NCBI GenBank assembly: GCA_937900975.1
Contig: CALCPC010000103.1
Span: 1-6,245, forward strand
From: an uncultured Paracoccaceae bacterium
GTDB taxonomy: Bacteria; Pseudomonadota; Alphaproteobacteria; Rhodobacterales; Rhodobacteraceae
Length of the DNA: 6,245 nt
Direction: 5' to 3'
Below the pieces are notes generated by a model. It ran no database searches. It was not told the origin of the DNA and saw nothing but the letters and a program-made list of their open reading frames with translations. Of the stretch, positions 1-6,245 are shown piece by piece. The position numbers and the translations under genes were made by a program. Positions within the stretch are counted from its first letter, which is position 1; every line of letters begins with the position of its first letter.

Positions 1-1298
1 GTCTCAGCCAAGGTCAGCGGCGTCCGGGCCAAAAGCTCCCCCTGCCCTGCGGCCAAGACCTGGTGAACGCCATGCCCCAACTCATGCGCCAGCGTCATCA
101 CATCCCGCGGCTTGCCAAGATAATTCAGCATCAAATACGGGTGCACATCGGTGGCCGTGGGATGCGCGAACGCCCCCGGCGCCTTGCCCGGCGTCGCACC
201 GGCGTCGATCCAGCCCCTCTCAAAAAACGGCTTACCAAGCTCGGCCATGCGCGGGTCGAACTCGCCATAGGCGTCGAGCACGATCCCCTCCGCCTCGCCC
301 CATGGCACGATCTTTTGGGCCTCCGTCGGCAGCGGGGCGGACCGGTCCCAGACCTCCAGCATATCCAAACCCAACCACTTGGCCTTCAAAGCATAATAGC
401 GATGGCTAAGATCGGGATAGGCGGCGACGACGGCGCTGCGCAACGCGTCGACCACCTCGGGCTCGACTTGGTTGGCCAAATGCCGGCCGGTCTGGGGTGT
501 CGGCATTTGGCGCCAGCGATCGGTGATTTCCTTGTCCTTGGCCAAAGTGTTGGTGATGCGCGCGAAAAGCTGTTGCTTTTCCGCCAGCCCCTTGGCCAGC
601 GCCTCTGCCCCGGCCTGGCGGCGCGGGCGGGCGTGATCGGTCAGCAGGTTCAGCGCAGCCTCCAGCGCCAGCGCCTTGCCGTCCACCTCGAACCGCATCC
701 CCGCCATAGCCTCATCGAAAAGCGTCACCCAAGCCCCCCGCACAACGCTTTGGTCGTGCAAAAGCCGCTCCACCTCATCGCTCAACTGATAGGGTTTCAT
801 CGCCCGGATCCGCTCGAACAGCGGCCGATAGCGGGCCAGTTCGGCGTCCGTGGACAGCCACCCTTCCAGGACGTCATCGGGCACGCGGTTGACCTCTAGG
901 TCAAAAAAGACCAGCGGCGTGGAAACCTCCGTCAGCTTGGCCTGGATGTCGGAATAAAACTTCGCCCGCCCCGCATCGCTGGTGTTCTGCGCGTAAAGGA
1001 GGTCGGCAAAGCTCATCACCCGCGTCTCCAGCCGGCTGCGCGCCTCAAGCCGCTCCAACGCGCTGCGCATCTCGCCGGCCGTCAAAAGCGCAAGCTTGCC
1101 CTCGTAAAGCGTGGCAAAGGCGGACGCATCCTTGGCCAAGCTCTCAAGGTCCGCGGCAAGCTTCGGATCCTCCTGGCCCGCATAAAGATCCGTTAAATCC
1201 CAAACCGGCAGCGCGCCGAGATCCGGACCGCCGGCGGCGTCCTTGGCATCGAAATTGCGCGCGGCGGGGCGGGGCGTGAAGGGGCGGGGCATGGTCAT
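1..1298 (-). CDS. pepF: M3-family zinc oligoendopeptidase (PepF type), 3' end cut by window edge
   Basis: This is a cytosolic zinc metallopeptidase that would cut short peptides internally, as oligoendopeptidase F does in peptide turnover. The frame is open without interruption from ATG 1298 (MTMPRPFTPR; a second in-frame ATG lies at 1292) to the window edge, giving 432 complete codons. The N-terminal part carries the PepF-like phrase LPVWDLTDLY (about residues 27-36), followed by a long helical domain. The catalytic motif HELGH is at residues 405-409 (H405 and H409 as zinc ligands, E406 as catalytic base), followed by GVHQ and TPLTLAE. E432, the last complete codon, matches the expected third zinc ligand. 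Family members are usually about 600 residues, so roughly 170 C-terminal residues lie outside the window. It sits 14 bp after the small exported-protein gene and is probably the third gene of that operon. I see no strong Shine-Dalgarno before the start. Family assignment is firm; the exact peptide substrate is unknown. Confidence 0.93.
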   Translation of the reverse strand, partial: MTMPRPFTPRPAARNFDAKDAAGGPDLGALPVWDLTDLYAGQEDPKLAADLESLAKDASAFATLYEGKLALLTAGEMRSALERLEARSRLETRVMSFADLLYAQNTSDAGRAKFYSDIQAKLTEVSTPLVFFDLEVNRVPDDVLEGWLSTDAELARYRPLFERIRAMKPYQLSDEVERLLHDQSVVRGAWVTLFDEAMAGMRFEVDGKALALEAALNLLTDHARPRRQAGAEALAKGLAEKQQLFARITNTLAKDKEITDRWRQMPTPQTGRHLANQVEPEVVDALRSAVVAAYPDLSHRYYALKAKWLGLDMLEVWDRSAPLPTEAQKIVPWGEAEGIVLDAYGEFDPRMAELGKPFFERGWIDAGATPGKAPGAFAHPTATDVHPYLMLNYLGKPRDVMTLAHELGHGVHQVLAAGQGELLARTPLTLAE

Positions 1299-1312
1299 CG
1301 GTGTGCTTTCGC

Positions 1313-1672
1313 TTAGAGCTCGATTGGGGCGTTGGTTTCGGGGTCGACCGTCACCGGCGGGGCCGTCGATTTGCGGCGCATGATAATGTCGCCGTTCGGC
1401 AAAAGCTCTGGCATTTCGTACTGGGCCAGACCGCCGACAAGATCGGAAAGCTCCTGCAGCCGCGGCATGATCTCAGCGAACATTCCGTCCAGCTCCGGCC
1501 CAACCCGGTCGAAAAACCGCTCCAATTCCGGCGAAATCTCATCGACGAAATCGCGCATCATGTCATCGGCCCAGCGCTCCAAAAAAGGCCGCTGATCGCC
1601 GGGTTCGGGCTCCGATTGGGCAAAGGCGGGCGCGGCAAGGATCAGCAGCGCAAGGGTCACGGCTTTTTGCAT
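1313..1672 (-). CDS. Small exported helical protein of unknown function (119 aa)
   Basis: The function is unknown. From ATG 1672 the protein begins with a classical signal peptide, MQKAVTLALLILAAPAFA, with a likely signal peptidase I cut before QSEPEP, so the roughly 100-residue mature protein should be periplasmic. Residues about 34-77 are an acidic, amphipathic helical stretch with a proline-marked 11-residue periodicity. A compact segment, YEMPELLPNGDIIMRRK (residues 85-101), follows, then a Pro/Thr-rich tail ending APIEL. I recall similar Rhodobacterales proteins sharing the 'PNGDIIxRRK' segment, sometimes under the misleading name 'AAA+ family ATPase'; there is no Walker motif here. A longer reading from TTG 1693 would overlap the stop of the upstream TerB/J-domain gene (TTGA) but adds SAHILP before the signal peptide, so I prefer the ATG. 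Neither start has a convincing Shine-Dalgarno, so translational coupling to the upstream gene is plausible. It lies between the J-domain gene and pepF. Confidence 0.85.
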   Translation of the reverse strand: MQKAVTLALLILAAPAFAQSEPEPGDQRPFLERWADDMMRDFVDEISPELERFFDRVGPELDGMFAEIMPRLQELSDLVGGLAQYEMPELLPNGDIIMRRKSTAPPVTVDPETNAPIEL

Positions 1673-1689
1673 GGGCAAGATATGGGCAC

Positions 1690-2403
1690 TCAACCCCGGT
1701 TTGTCACGCCCGGATCTTGCCGCGCGGCGTGGCGGGTTTGAATCTCATCCCAGGCATCGTTGATCGCCGAAAGCCGCCGCGTGGCCAGCTTCACCGCCTC
1801 CTCGGGCAGCCCTTTGGCGATCAGGCGGTCGGGATGCGTCTCGCGGATCAAGCTGCGCCAGGCGCTGCGAATTTCGTCTATGCTTTGCTCGGGCTCGACG
1901 CCCAGAACGGTATAGGGATCGGGGGCGCAATCGGGCACATGGCGCGCCCGCACGGCCCGAAACTGCCGGTCGGAAAGGCCGAGATGCGCAGCCGTTGTTT
2001 TCAGAAAATCGTTCTCGGCCGCGTGATAAAACCCATCGGCCAGCGAGATGTGAAAAAGCCCCTCCAAAAGGTTCTCCAAAACCGCCCGGTCGCCCGCGAA
2101 CATGCCGCCGATCCGCCGGGCGTATATCTCGTATCCCGCGACGTCCTGGCGCGCCAGGTTGAAAACCCGCGCCGCGTTCGCCTCCTCCTCTGGCGCAATG
2201 TGAAAAACCTCGCGGAACGCCGCGACCTCTGACCGGCTGACCTGACCGTCGGCCTTCGCCATTTTCGCGCCAAGCGAGATGACCGCGATGGCAAACGCGA
2301 CCGAGCGTTCGGGCGGCGATTTCAGCCGGTCGAAAATCGCCGACAGCCCCTCCCCCGCGCGCAGCGCCTGCAATGCCTCGGCAATCCGGTTCCAAATCGA
2401 CAT
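1690..2403 (-). CDS. TerB-like and J-domain co-chaperone (DjlA-like, no membrane anchor)
   Basis: This is a predicted DnaK (Hsp70) partner protein. From ATG 2403 (MSIWNRIAEAL, 237 aa) residues about 32-148 form a helical TerB-like domain with two acidic motifs of the ADGxxxxxE type: ADG at 51-53 with E59, and ADG at 122-124 with E130. These are candidate metal or ligand sites in TerB domains. A C-terminal J domain covers about residues 162-226 (PYTVLGVEP..., AWRSLIRETHPDRLI) with the essential HPD tripeptide at 190-192, so DnaK ATPase stimulation should be intact. The order TerB then J is that of DjlA, but the N-terminal membrane helix of E. coli DjlA is absent, so a cytosolic protein is expected. 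A TTG two codons upstream (2409) could extend it by two residues. It is the first gene of the minus-strand run and faces the oxoprolinase gene across a 104-bp spacer. Domain calls are secure; the client substrate is unknown. Confidence 0.9.
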   Translation of the reverse strand: MSIWNRIAEALQALRAGEGLSAIFDRLKSPPERSVAFAIAVISLGAKMAKADGQVSRSEVAAFREVFHIAPEEEANAARVFNLARQDVAGYEIYARRIGGMFAGDRAVLENLLEGLFHISLADGFYHAAENDFLKTTAAHLGLSDRQFRAVRARHVPDCAPDPYTVLGVEPEQSIDEIRSAWRSLIRETHPDRLIAKGLPEEAVKLATRRLSAINDAWDEIQTRHAARQDPGVTNRG

Positions 2404-2507
2404 GGCCAAAGCTTAGCCGCACCCCCGCCCCGCCGCCAGATCGGAAAACCCCCGATTGCGCGCCCGCTGCCCAACGCCTAACAGGGTTAAAACGGTGGGA
2501 GAGGGCG
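2404..2507. promoter_or_regulatory. Divergent intergenic spacer, candidate promoter region
   Basis: These 104 bp separate the start codons of the minus-strand J-domain gene and the plus-strand oxoprolinase gene, so promoters for both should lie here or just inside the coding starts. On the plus strand a weak sigma70-like pair can be drawn, TTGCGC (2456-2461), 17 bp, TAACAG (2479-2484), each matching only three of six consensus positions. A short inverted repeat, ATCGG (2440-2444) and CCGAT (2452-2456), overlaps the start of the candidate -35 box and could be an operator. No clear promoter is seen for the minus-strand operon. The location is supported by gene layout; the individual elements are speculative. 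Confidence 0.4.
2497..2505 (+). promoter_or_regulatory. Ribosome binding site deciding the oxoprolinase start
   Basis: The purine run GGGAGAGGG ends two bases before ATG 2508, with its GGAG core (2498-2501) six bases from the start. It selects MTDGAWDFWIDRGG as the N-terminus over the upstream in-frame ATG at 2373, which lies inside the opposing J-domain gene. The family's conserved FWIDRGGTFTD block normally sits within the first about 20 residues, which agrees. Confidence 0.8.
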
Positions 2508-5500
2508 ATGACCGACGGGGCTTGGGATTTCTGGATCGACCGCGGCGGCACCTTTACGGACATCGTCGCGCGGACGCCGGCGGGCGACCTGAAAACTGCC
2601 AAACTGCTGTCTGAAAACCCGGGGCACTATGCCGATGCGGCGCTGGCCGGCATTCGCCGCTTCCTCGACCTCGCGCCCGACGCGCCAATCCCCGCCGACC
2701 GCGTCGGCGCGCTCAAAATGGGCACCACCGTCGCCACCAATGCCTTGTTAGAGCGTAAGGGCGCGCCGGTCGTTCTTGTCACCACCCAAGGTTTGGGAGA
2801 GCAGCTGCGCCTCGGCTACCAACACCGGCCGCGCCTTTTCGACCGCCACATTATCCTGCCCGAAATGCTCTATGCCGACGTGATCGAAGCGCGGGAGCGC
2901 GTCCGCGCCGATGGCACGGTAGAGCAACCGCTCGACGCGCCGGCGCTCGAAACCGCGCTCGCCGCGGCGCTGGCCCAGGGGCTGACCGCCTGCGCCATCG
3001 TTTTTGTCCACGGCTACCGCCACCCCGCGCATGAGGCTGCGGCCGCGGCGATTGCCCGCAGGCTCGGCTTTGCGCAAGTGTCGGTCAGCCACGAGGTTTC
3101 GCCCTTGATGAAAATGGTCAGCCGCGGCGACACGACGGTGGTCGATGCCTATCTCACGCCGATCCTGCGCGCCTATATCGACCGGATCGAAGCGGCGTTC
3201 GAAGGCGAAGTCGGGGGCCGGGTGATGTTCATGCAGTCCTCGGGCGGTCTGACTGATTCGCGGCTCTTCCAAGGCAAGGACGCGATCCTTTCCGGCCCCG
3301 CCGGCGGCGTCGTCGGCGCCGTGCGCACCTACGCCCTTGCCGGCGCAGACCGCATCATCGGCTTTGATATGGGCGGCGAGTCAACGGAAGTCTGCCATAT
3401 CGCCGGCAGTTTTGAGCGGGTCTTGAATTCCGAGGTTGCGGGCGTCCGCATCACGGCGCCGATGATGAACATCCACACGGTGGCCGCCGGCGGCGGCTCG
3501 ATCCTGCGCTATGACGGCGGGCGGATGCAGGTCGGGCCGGAAAGCGCCGGCGCCGACCCCGGCCCGGCCAGCTATGGCCGTGGCGGCCCGCTGGCCGTAA
3601 CGGACGCGAATGTCGCGCTCGGCCGGCTGCGGCCTGAGTTCTTTCCAGCCATTTTCGGCCCCGGCGGCGACCAACCGCTTGACGTCGCCGCGACGCGCGA
3701 CCGCCTCGCGCCCCTGGCCGCCGAGGCCGGGCTCAGCGCCGAGGACGCTGCCGAGGGATTTTTGCGCATCGCGGTCGAAAACATGGCCAATGCGATCAAG
3801 AAAATCAGCGTAGAGCGTGGCCACGACGTCACCGGCTATTGCCTCACGGTCTTTGGGGGCGCCGGTGCGCAGGCGGCCTGTGCCATCGCCGACCGGCTTG
3901 GTATGACGCGCTGCCTCATCCATCCGATGGCCTCGCTTCTGTCGGCTTACGGTATGGGTCTTGCCGATATCCGTGCCAGCCGCGCGCAGGCGATGGAGGC
4001 GCCGCTTTCCGCCGAAACGCGGCTTGCGGCGGCCGCAGAGCTTGAGCGCCTGGCCGCAACCGTTCTGGGGGAGGTGGAGGGCCAAGGCGTGCCCGAGGCC
4101 CGGATCGCGCTGCACCACACGCTGCATTTGAAGGTTGCGGGGACCGATACGGCGCTGCCGATCCCGTTCGGCGATGTGCCGGCGCTGCAAGCCGCTTTCC
4201 AGACCGCGCACCGGACCCGGTTCGGTTTCGACCCCGGCGCCGCGCCGCTGGTCATCGAGGCCGTCTCGGTCGAGGCTGTGGGCGAAGCCGCCGATCTCTC
4301 CGAGGCGCCCGGCCCGCGCCAAGATGTGGCCGAGCGCGACCTTCCGACCGCGCTGTCCGCGCCGGTTTATGTCAATGGCGCCTGGGCCGATTGCCGCTTT
4401 GTCCGCCGCGCAGCGATGCCGCGCGGCGCCCGGCTCACCGGCCCTGCCGTGCTGGTGGAGGATCACACGACGATTTTCATCGCGCCGGGCTGGCAGGCCG
4501 AGATCACAGCGCTCGATCACGTGGCGCTTACCCGGATCGAAGCCCGCGCGCCCGCCATGGTCGCCGGCACCCGGGCTGACCCTGTGATGCTCGAAGTCTT
4601 CAACAACCTCTATATGTCCATCGCCGAGCAAATGGGCGCAGTCCTGGAAAACACGGCCGCCAGCGTAACCATCAAAGAGCGGCTCGACTTTTCCTGCGCG
4701 GTCTTCGACGCGGCCGGCGACCTCATCGCCAACGCGCCTCACATGCCGGTGCATCTCGGCTCCATGGGCGCAAGCGTGAAAACCGTGATCGCCGGCAACC
4801 CCGATATGGCGCCGGGCGATGTCTTTGTGCTTAACGCGCCCTACAACGGCGGCACGCACCTGCCCGACATTACCGTGGTCAGTCCGGTCTGGGATGCCAC
4901 CAGCAGCCGCGTCCTGTTCTTCACGTCCGCGCGGGGCCACCACACGGATGTGGGCGGGCTGACGCCCGGCTCAATGCCGCCCGACAGCCGCACGATCCAC
5001 GAAGAAGGGGCCTATATCGACAATTGGAAACTGGTCGACCGCGGTCGGTTTCGCGAGGAGGAGACCCGCGCGCTCCTCCTCGGCGCGCCCTATCCGGTGC
5101 GGGCGGTCGACATCAACATCGCCGACCTCAAAGCGCAGGTCGCGGCCTGCGAGAAAGGTGCGCAGGAACTTACCCAGATGATCGCGCAATACGGGCTTAA
5201 CGTGGTCGAGGCCTATATGGCCCATGTCCAAGACAACGCAGAGGCCTGCGTGCGCGCCGCGATCGAAACCCTGGACGATGCCGAATATGTCTATCACATG
5301 GATCCCGACTACGACGGGGCGCCGCGGGCGATCCATGTCAAGATCACCGTCGACCGCGCGGCGCGCAGTGCGACGGTCGATTTCACCGGCACAACGGCCG
5401 AGCTGCCGACCAATTACAACGCGCCAGAGCCCGTGACGATGGCCGCCGTGCTCTACGTGTTTCGCCTGCTGGTCGCCGACAACATTCCGATGAACGAAGG

Positions 5501-6137
5501 CGTGATGAAACCGCTGCGCGTGGTGTTGCCAGAAGGGACGATGCTCAGCCCGGCCTACCCCGCGGCAATCATCGCGGGCAATGTCGAGACAAGCCAAGCC
5601 GTGACATCGGCGCTGCTCCTGGCGCTCGGCGTTCAGGCGGCGGCGCAATCGACGATGAACAACACGACCTGGGGCAACGCCCGGCACCAGTATTATGAGA
5701 CGATCTGCGGCGGATCCGGTGCCGGCCGGCTGACCGATGGCCGGGGCCATCCCGGAACATCCGGCGTTCACACCCATATGACAAACTCGCGCCTTACCGA
5801 TCCCGAGGTTTTGGAATGGCGCTTTCCAGTGGTGCTGGAGGCCTTTCAAATCCGGCGTGGAACCGGCGGCGCAGGGGCGCTTCGGGGCGGCGACGGGACG
5901 CATCGGCGGACACGGTTTTTGGAAGAGATGGAGCTTGCGGTCCTCGGCGGGCACCGTGTCGTGGGGGCGACAGGGCAAGGAGCCGGCGGCGCCGGCCCGA
6001 CCGGTCGTTCCTGGGTGGTGCGCGCGGACGGCCGGCACGAGACGCTGGCATCCGCGGACCGAACGGTTGTCTGGCCGGGAGATGTCTATTGCCTCGACAC
6101 ACCGACCGGGGGCGGGTTCACGCCTGGGGAAAGCTGA
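2508..6137 (+). CDS. oplAH: 5-oxoprolinase-like single-chain HyuA-HyuB fusion (ATP-hydrolysing)
   Basis: The predicted reaction is ATP-dependent opening of 5-oxo-L-proline (pyroglutamate) to L-glutamate, in the cytosol (EC 3.5.2.9). At 1209 aa the protein matches full-length bacterial and eukaryotic 5-oxoprolinases; the symbol is borrowed from eukaryotic OPLAH. Order: HyuA N-terminal domain (about 8-185) with intact phosphate loop DRGGTFTD (11-18); ATPase core (about 190-490) with SHEVSP (194-199), SGPAGGVVG (262-270), DMGGESTEV (287-295) and VAAGGGS (325-331); HyuA C-terminal region (about 500-680); HyuB domain (691-1205) with APHMPVH (743-749), NAPYNGGTHLPD (776-787), SARGHHTDVGG (807-817), YYETICGGSGAG (1062-1073) and final TPTGGGF. 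Odd points: the usual GGTSTD reads GGESTE, and the usual GGAGGQHA reads GGAGAQAA (450-457), so nucleotide handling may differ. It stands alone after a divergent spacer with a strong RBS. Family assignment is near certain. The 5-oxoproline substrate is likely but not proven, because relatives act on hydantoins or ketones. Confidence 0.9.
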   Translation: MTDGAWDFWIDRGGTFTDIVARTPAGDLKTAKLLSENPGHYADAALAGIRRFLDLAPDAPIPADRVGALKMGTTVATNALLERKGAPVVLVTTQGLGEQLRLGYQHRPRLFDRHIILPEMLYADVIEARERVRADGTVEQPLDAPALETALAAALAQGLTACAIVFVHGYRHPAHEAAAAAIARRLGFAQVSVSHEVSPLMKMVSRGDTTVVDAYLTPILRAYIDRIEAAFEGEVGGRVMFMQSSGGLTDSRLFQGKDAILSGPAGGVVGAVRTYALAGADRIIGFDMGGESTEVCHIAGSFERVLNSEVAGVRITAPMMNIHTVAAGGGSILRYDGGRMQVGPESAGADPGPASYGRGGPLAVTDANVALGRLRPEFFPAIFGPGGDQPLDVAATRDRLAPLAAEAGLSAEDAAEGFLRIAVENMANAIKKISVERGHDVTGYCLTVFGGAGAQAACAIADRLGMTRCLIHPMASLLSAYGMGLADIRASRAQAMEAPLSAETRLAAAAELERLAATVLGEVEGQGVPEARIALHHTLHLKVAGTDTALPIPFGDVPALQAAFQTAHRTRFGFDPGAAPLVIEAVSVEAVGEAADLSEAPGPRQDVAERDLPTALSAPVYVNGAWADCRFVRRAAMPRGARLTGPAVLVEDHTTIFIAPGWQAEITALDHVALTRIEARAPAMVAGTRADPVMLEVFNNLYMSIAEQMGAVLENTAASVTIKERLDFSCAVFDAAGDLIANAPHMPVHLGSMGASVKTVIAGNPDMAPGDVFVLNAPYNGGTHLPDITVVSPVWDATSSRVLFFTSARGHHTDVGGLTPGSMPPDSRTIHEEGAYIDNWKLVDRGRFREEETRALLLGAPYPVRAVDINIADLKAQVAACEKGAQELTQMIAQYGLNVVEAYMAHVQDNAEACVRAAIETLDDAEYVYHMDPDYDGAPRAIHVKITVDRAARSATVDFTGTTAELPTNYNAPEPVTMAAVLYVFRLLVADNIPMNEGVMKPLRVVLPEGTMLSPAYPAAIIAGNVETSQAVTSALLLALGVQAAAQSTMNNTTWGNARHQYYETICGGSGAGRLTDGRGHPGTSGVHTHMTNSRLTDPEVLEWRFPVVLEAFQIRRGTGGAGALRGGDGTHRRTRFLEEMELAVLGGHRVVGATGQGAGGAGPTGRSWVVRADGRHETLASADRTVVWPGDVYCLDTPTGGGFTPGES

Positions 6138-6245
6138 CACCCCCACCCCCCGGAGACGGGACCCCCCCCCCCCCCCCCCCCCACCCGGGGGGGGGGGGGG
6201 GAAGCGGGCCGCAAGGGGCCCCACGCACACACAGGAGAATTGGTT
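6138..6245. other. Gene-free tail after the oxoprolinase, probably low-quality contig end
   Basis: No open frame of note is seen. The stretch opens with C-rich sequence, then contains the poly-C/poly-G block listed separately. After that comes GCGGGCC-GCAAGG-GGCCC...CGC (6204-6226), an imperfect GC hairpin with a bulge and no T tract. It resembles a degraded or misread terminator, but I cannot call one. AGGAG at 6233-6237 near the right edge could be the Shine-Dalgarno of a gene beginning beyond the window; the only start-like triplet in range is TTG at 6241-6243. Confidence 0.5.
6162..6201. repeat. Homopolymer block: 21 C, ACCC, 15 G
   Basis: Direct reading gives an uninterrupted C run at 6162-6182, A at 6183, CCC at 6184-6186 and a G run at 6187-6201. 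As written the two runs are complementary and would fold into a pure G-C hairpin. Runs of this length are unusual in a bacterial genome. Their position close to the window end suggests a sequencing or assembly artefact (poly-G reads joined from both strands) rather than biology. Confidence 0.9.

Noticed and set aside
63..899. A 278-codon plus-strand open frame at the left end
   Set aside because: It is antisense to the oligoendopeptidase, whose HELGH motif and continuous frame are convincing; the product has no recognisable feature.
1301..2232. Plus-strand open frames opposite the small exported protein and the J-domain gene
   Set aside because: They overlap genes with a clear signal peptide and a clear HPD-containing J domain, and show no domain of their own.
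2438..2448. AGATCGGAA, the first nine bases of a common Illumina adapter
   Set aside because: The match ends at once (AAAC instead of GAGC), the surrounding sequence is coherent, and a 9-mer match is within chance.
2373..2507. A 45-residue N-terminal extension of the oxoprolinase from ATG 2373
   Set aside because: It overlaps the start of the divergent J-domain gene, is low-complexity, and is outcompeted by the ATG at 2508 with a strong ribosome binding site and family-typical N-terminus.
3381..4943. A 520-codon open frame antisense to the oxoprolinase gene
   Set aside because: The plus strand here encodes recognisable oxoprolinase motifs throughout. The antisense product is Arg/Gly/His-rich with no recognisable domain, as expected for a shadow frame in high-GC DNA.
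4971..6230. A 419-codon minus-strand open frame running into the poly-C/poly-G block
   Set aside because: It is antisense to the HyuB domain, its N-terminus is a Pro/Gly run read from the homopolymers, and it has no family resemblance.
1..6245. CRISPR arrays, tRNA/rRNA genes, insertion sequences, toxin-antitoxin or defence genes
   Set aside because: No regularly spaced repeats, cloverleaf-like segments, transposase motifs or defence domains are visible; nearly all the window is taken by four ordinary genes.

Overview
The window is GC-rich, densely coding DNA that looks like an alphaproteobacterial chromosome, most probably from the Rhodobacterales (Roseobacter/Rhodobacter type). That placement rests on codon and GC character, on protein resemblance recalled from memory, and on a small secreted protein with a 'YEMPELLPNGDIIMRRK'-type C-terminal segment that I associate with that order. 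No database search was possible.

Layout. The left 2.4 kb is read on the minus strand as a compact three-gene run. It starts near 2403 with a TerB plus J-domain co-chaperone (DjlA-like). A 119-residue exported helical protein of unknown function follows. The last gene is an M3-family oligoendopeptidase (PepF type), cut by the left edge of the window right after its zinc site. The gaps are 17 bp and 14 bp, so the three genes are probably co-transcribed. A 104-bp divergent spacer (2404-2507) separates them from a 3.6-kb plus-strand gene (2508-6137). This gene encodes a 1209-residue single-chain 5-oxoprolinase of the hydantoinase/oxoprolinase family, with a HyuA-like ATPase half fused to a HyuB-like half. 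The final 108 bp hold no gene and contain a run of 21 C closely followed by 15 G, which looks like a sequencing or assembly artefact at a contig end.

How the genes fit together. The minus-strand run combines a J-domain protein that would recruit DnaK, a cytosolic zinc oligopeptidase and a small exported protein. A shared role in protein or peptide quality control is an inference only. The oxoprolinase would convert 5-oxoproline (a by-product of glutamine and peptide turnover) to glutamate with ATP, and is transcribed separately.

I found no clear new multi-gene system, mobile element, CRISPR array or RNA gene. The points most worth a second look are: several family-invariant residues in the ATPase half of the oxoprolinase appear replaced while most HyuB motifs are kept; the small exported protein carries proline-marked 11-residue repeats; and the poly-C/poly-G tail is anomalous.
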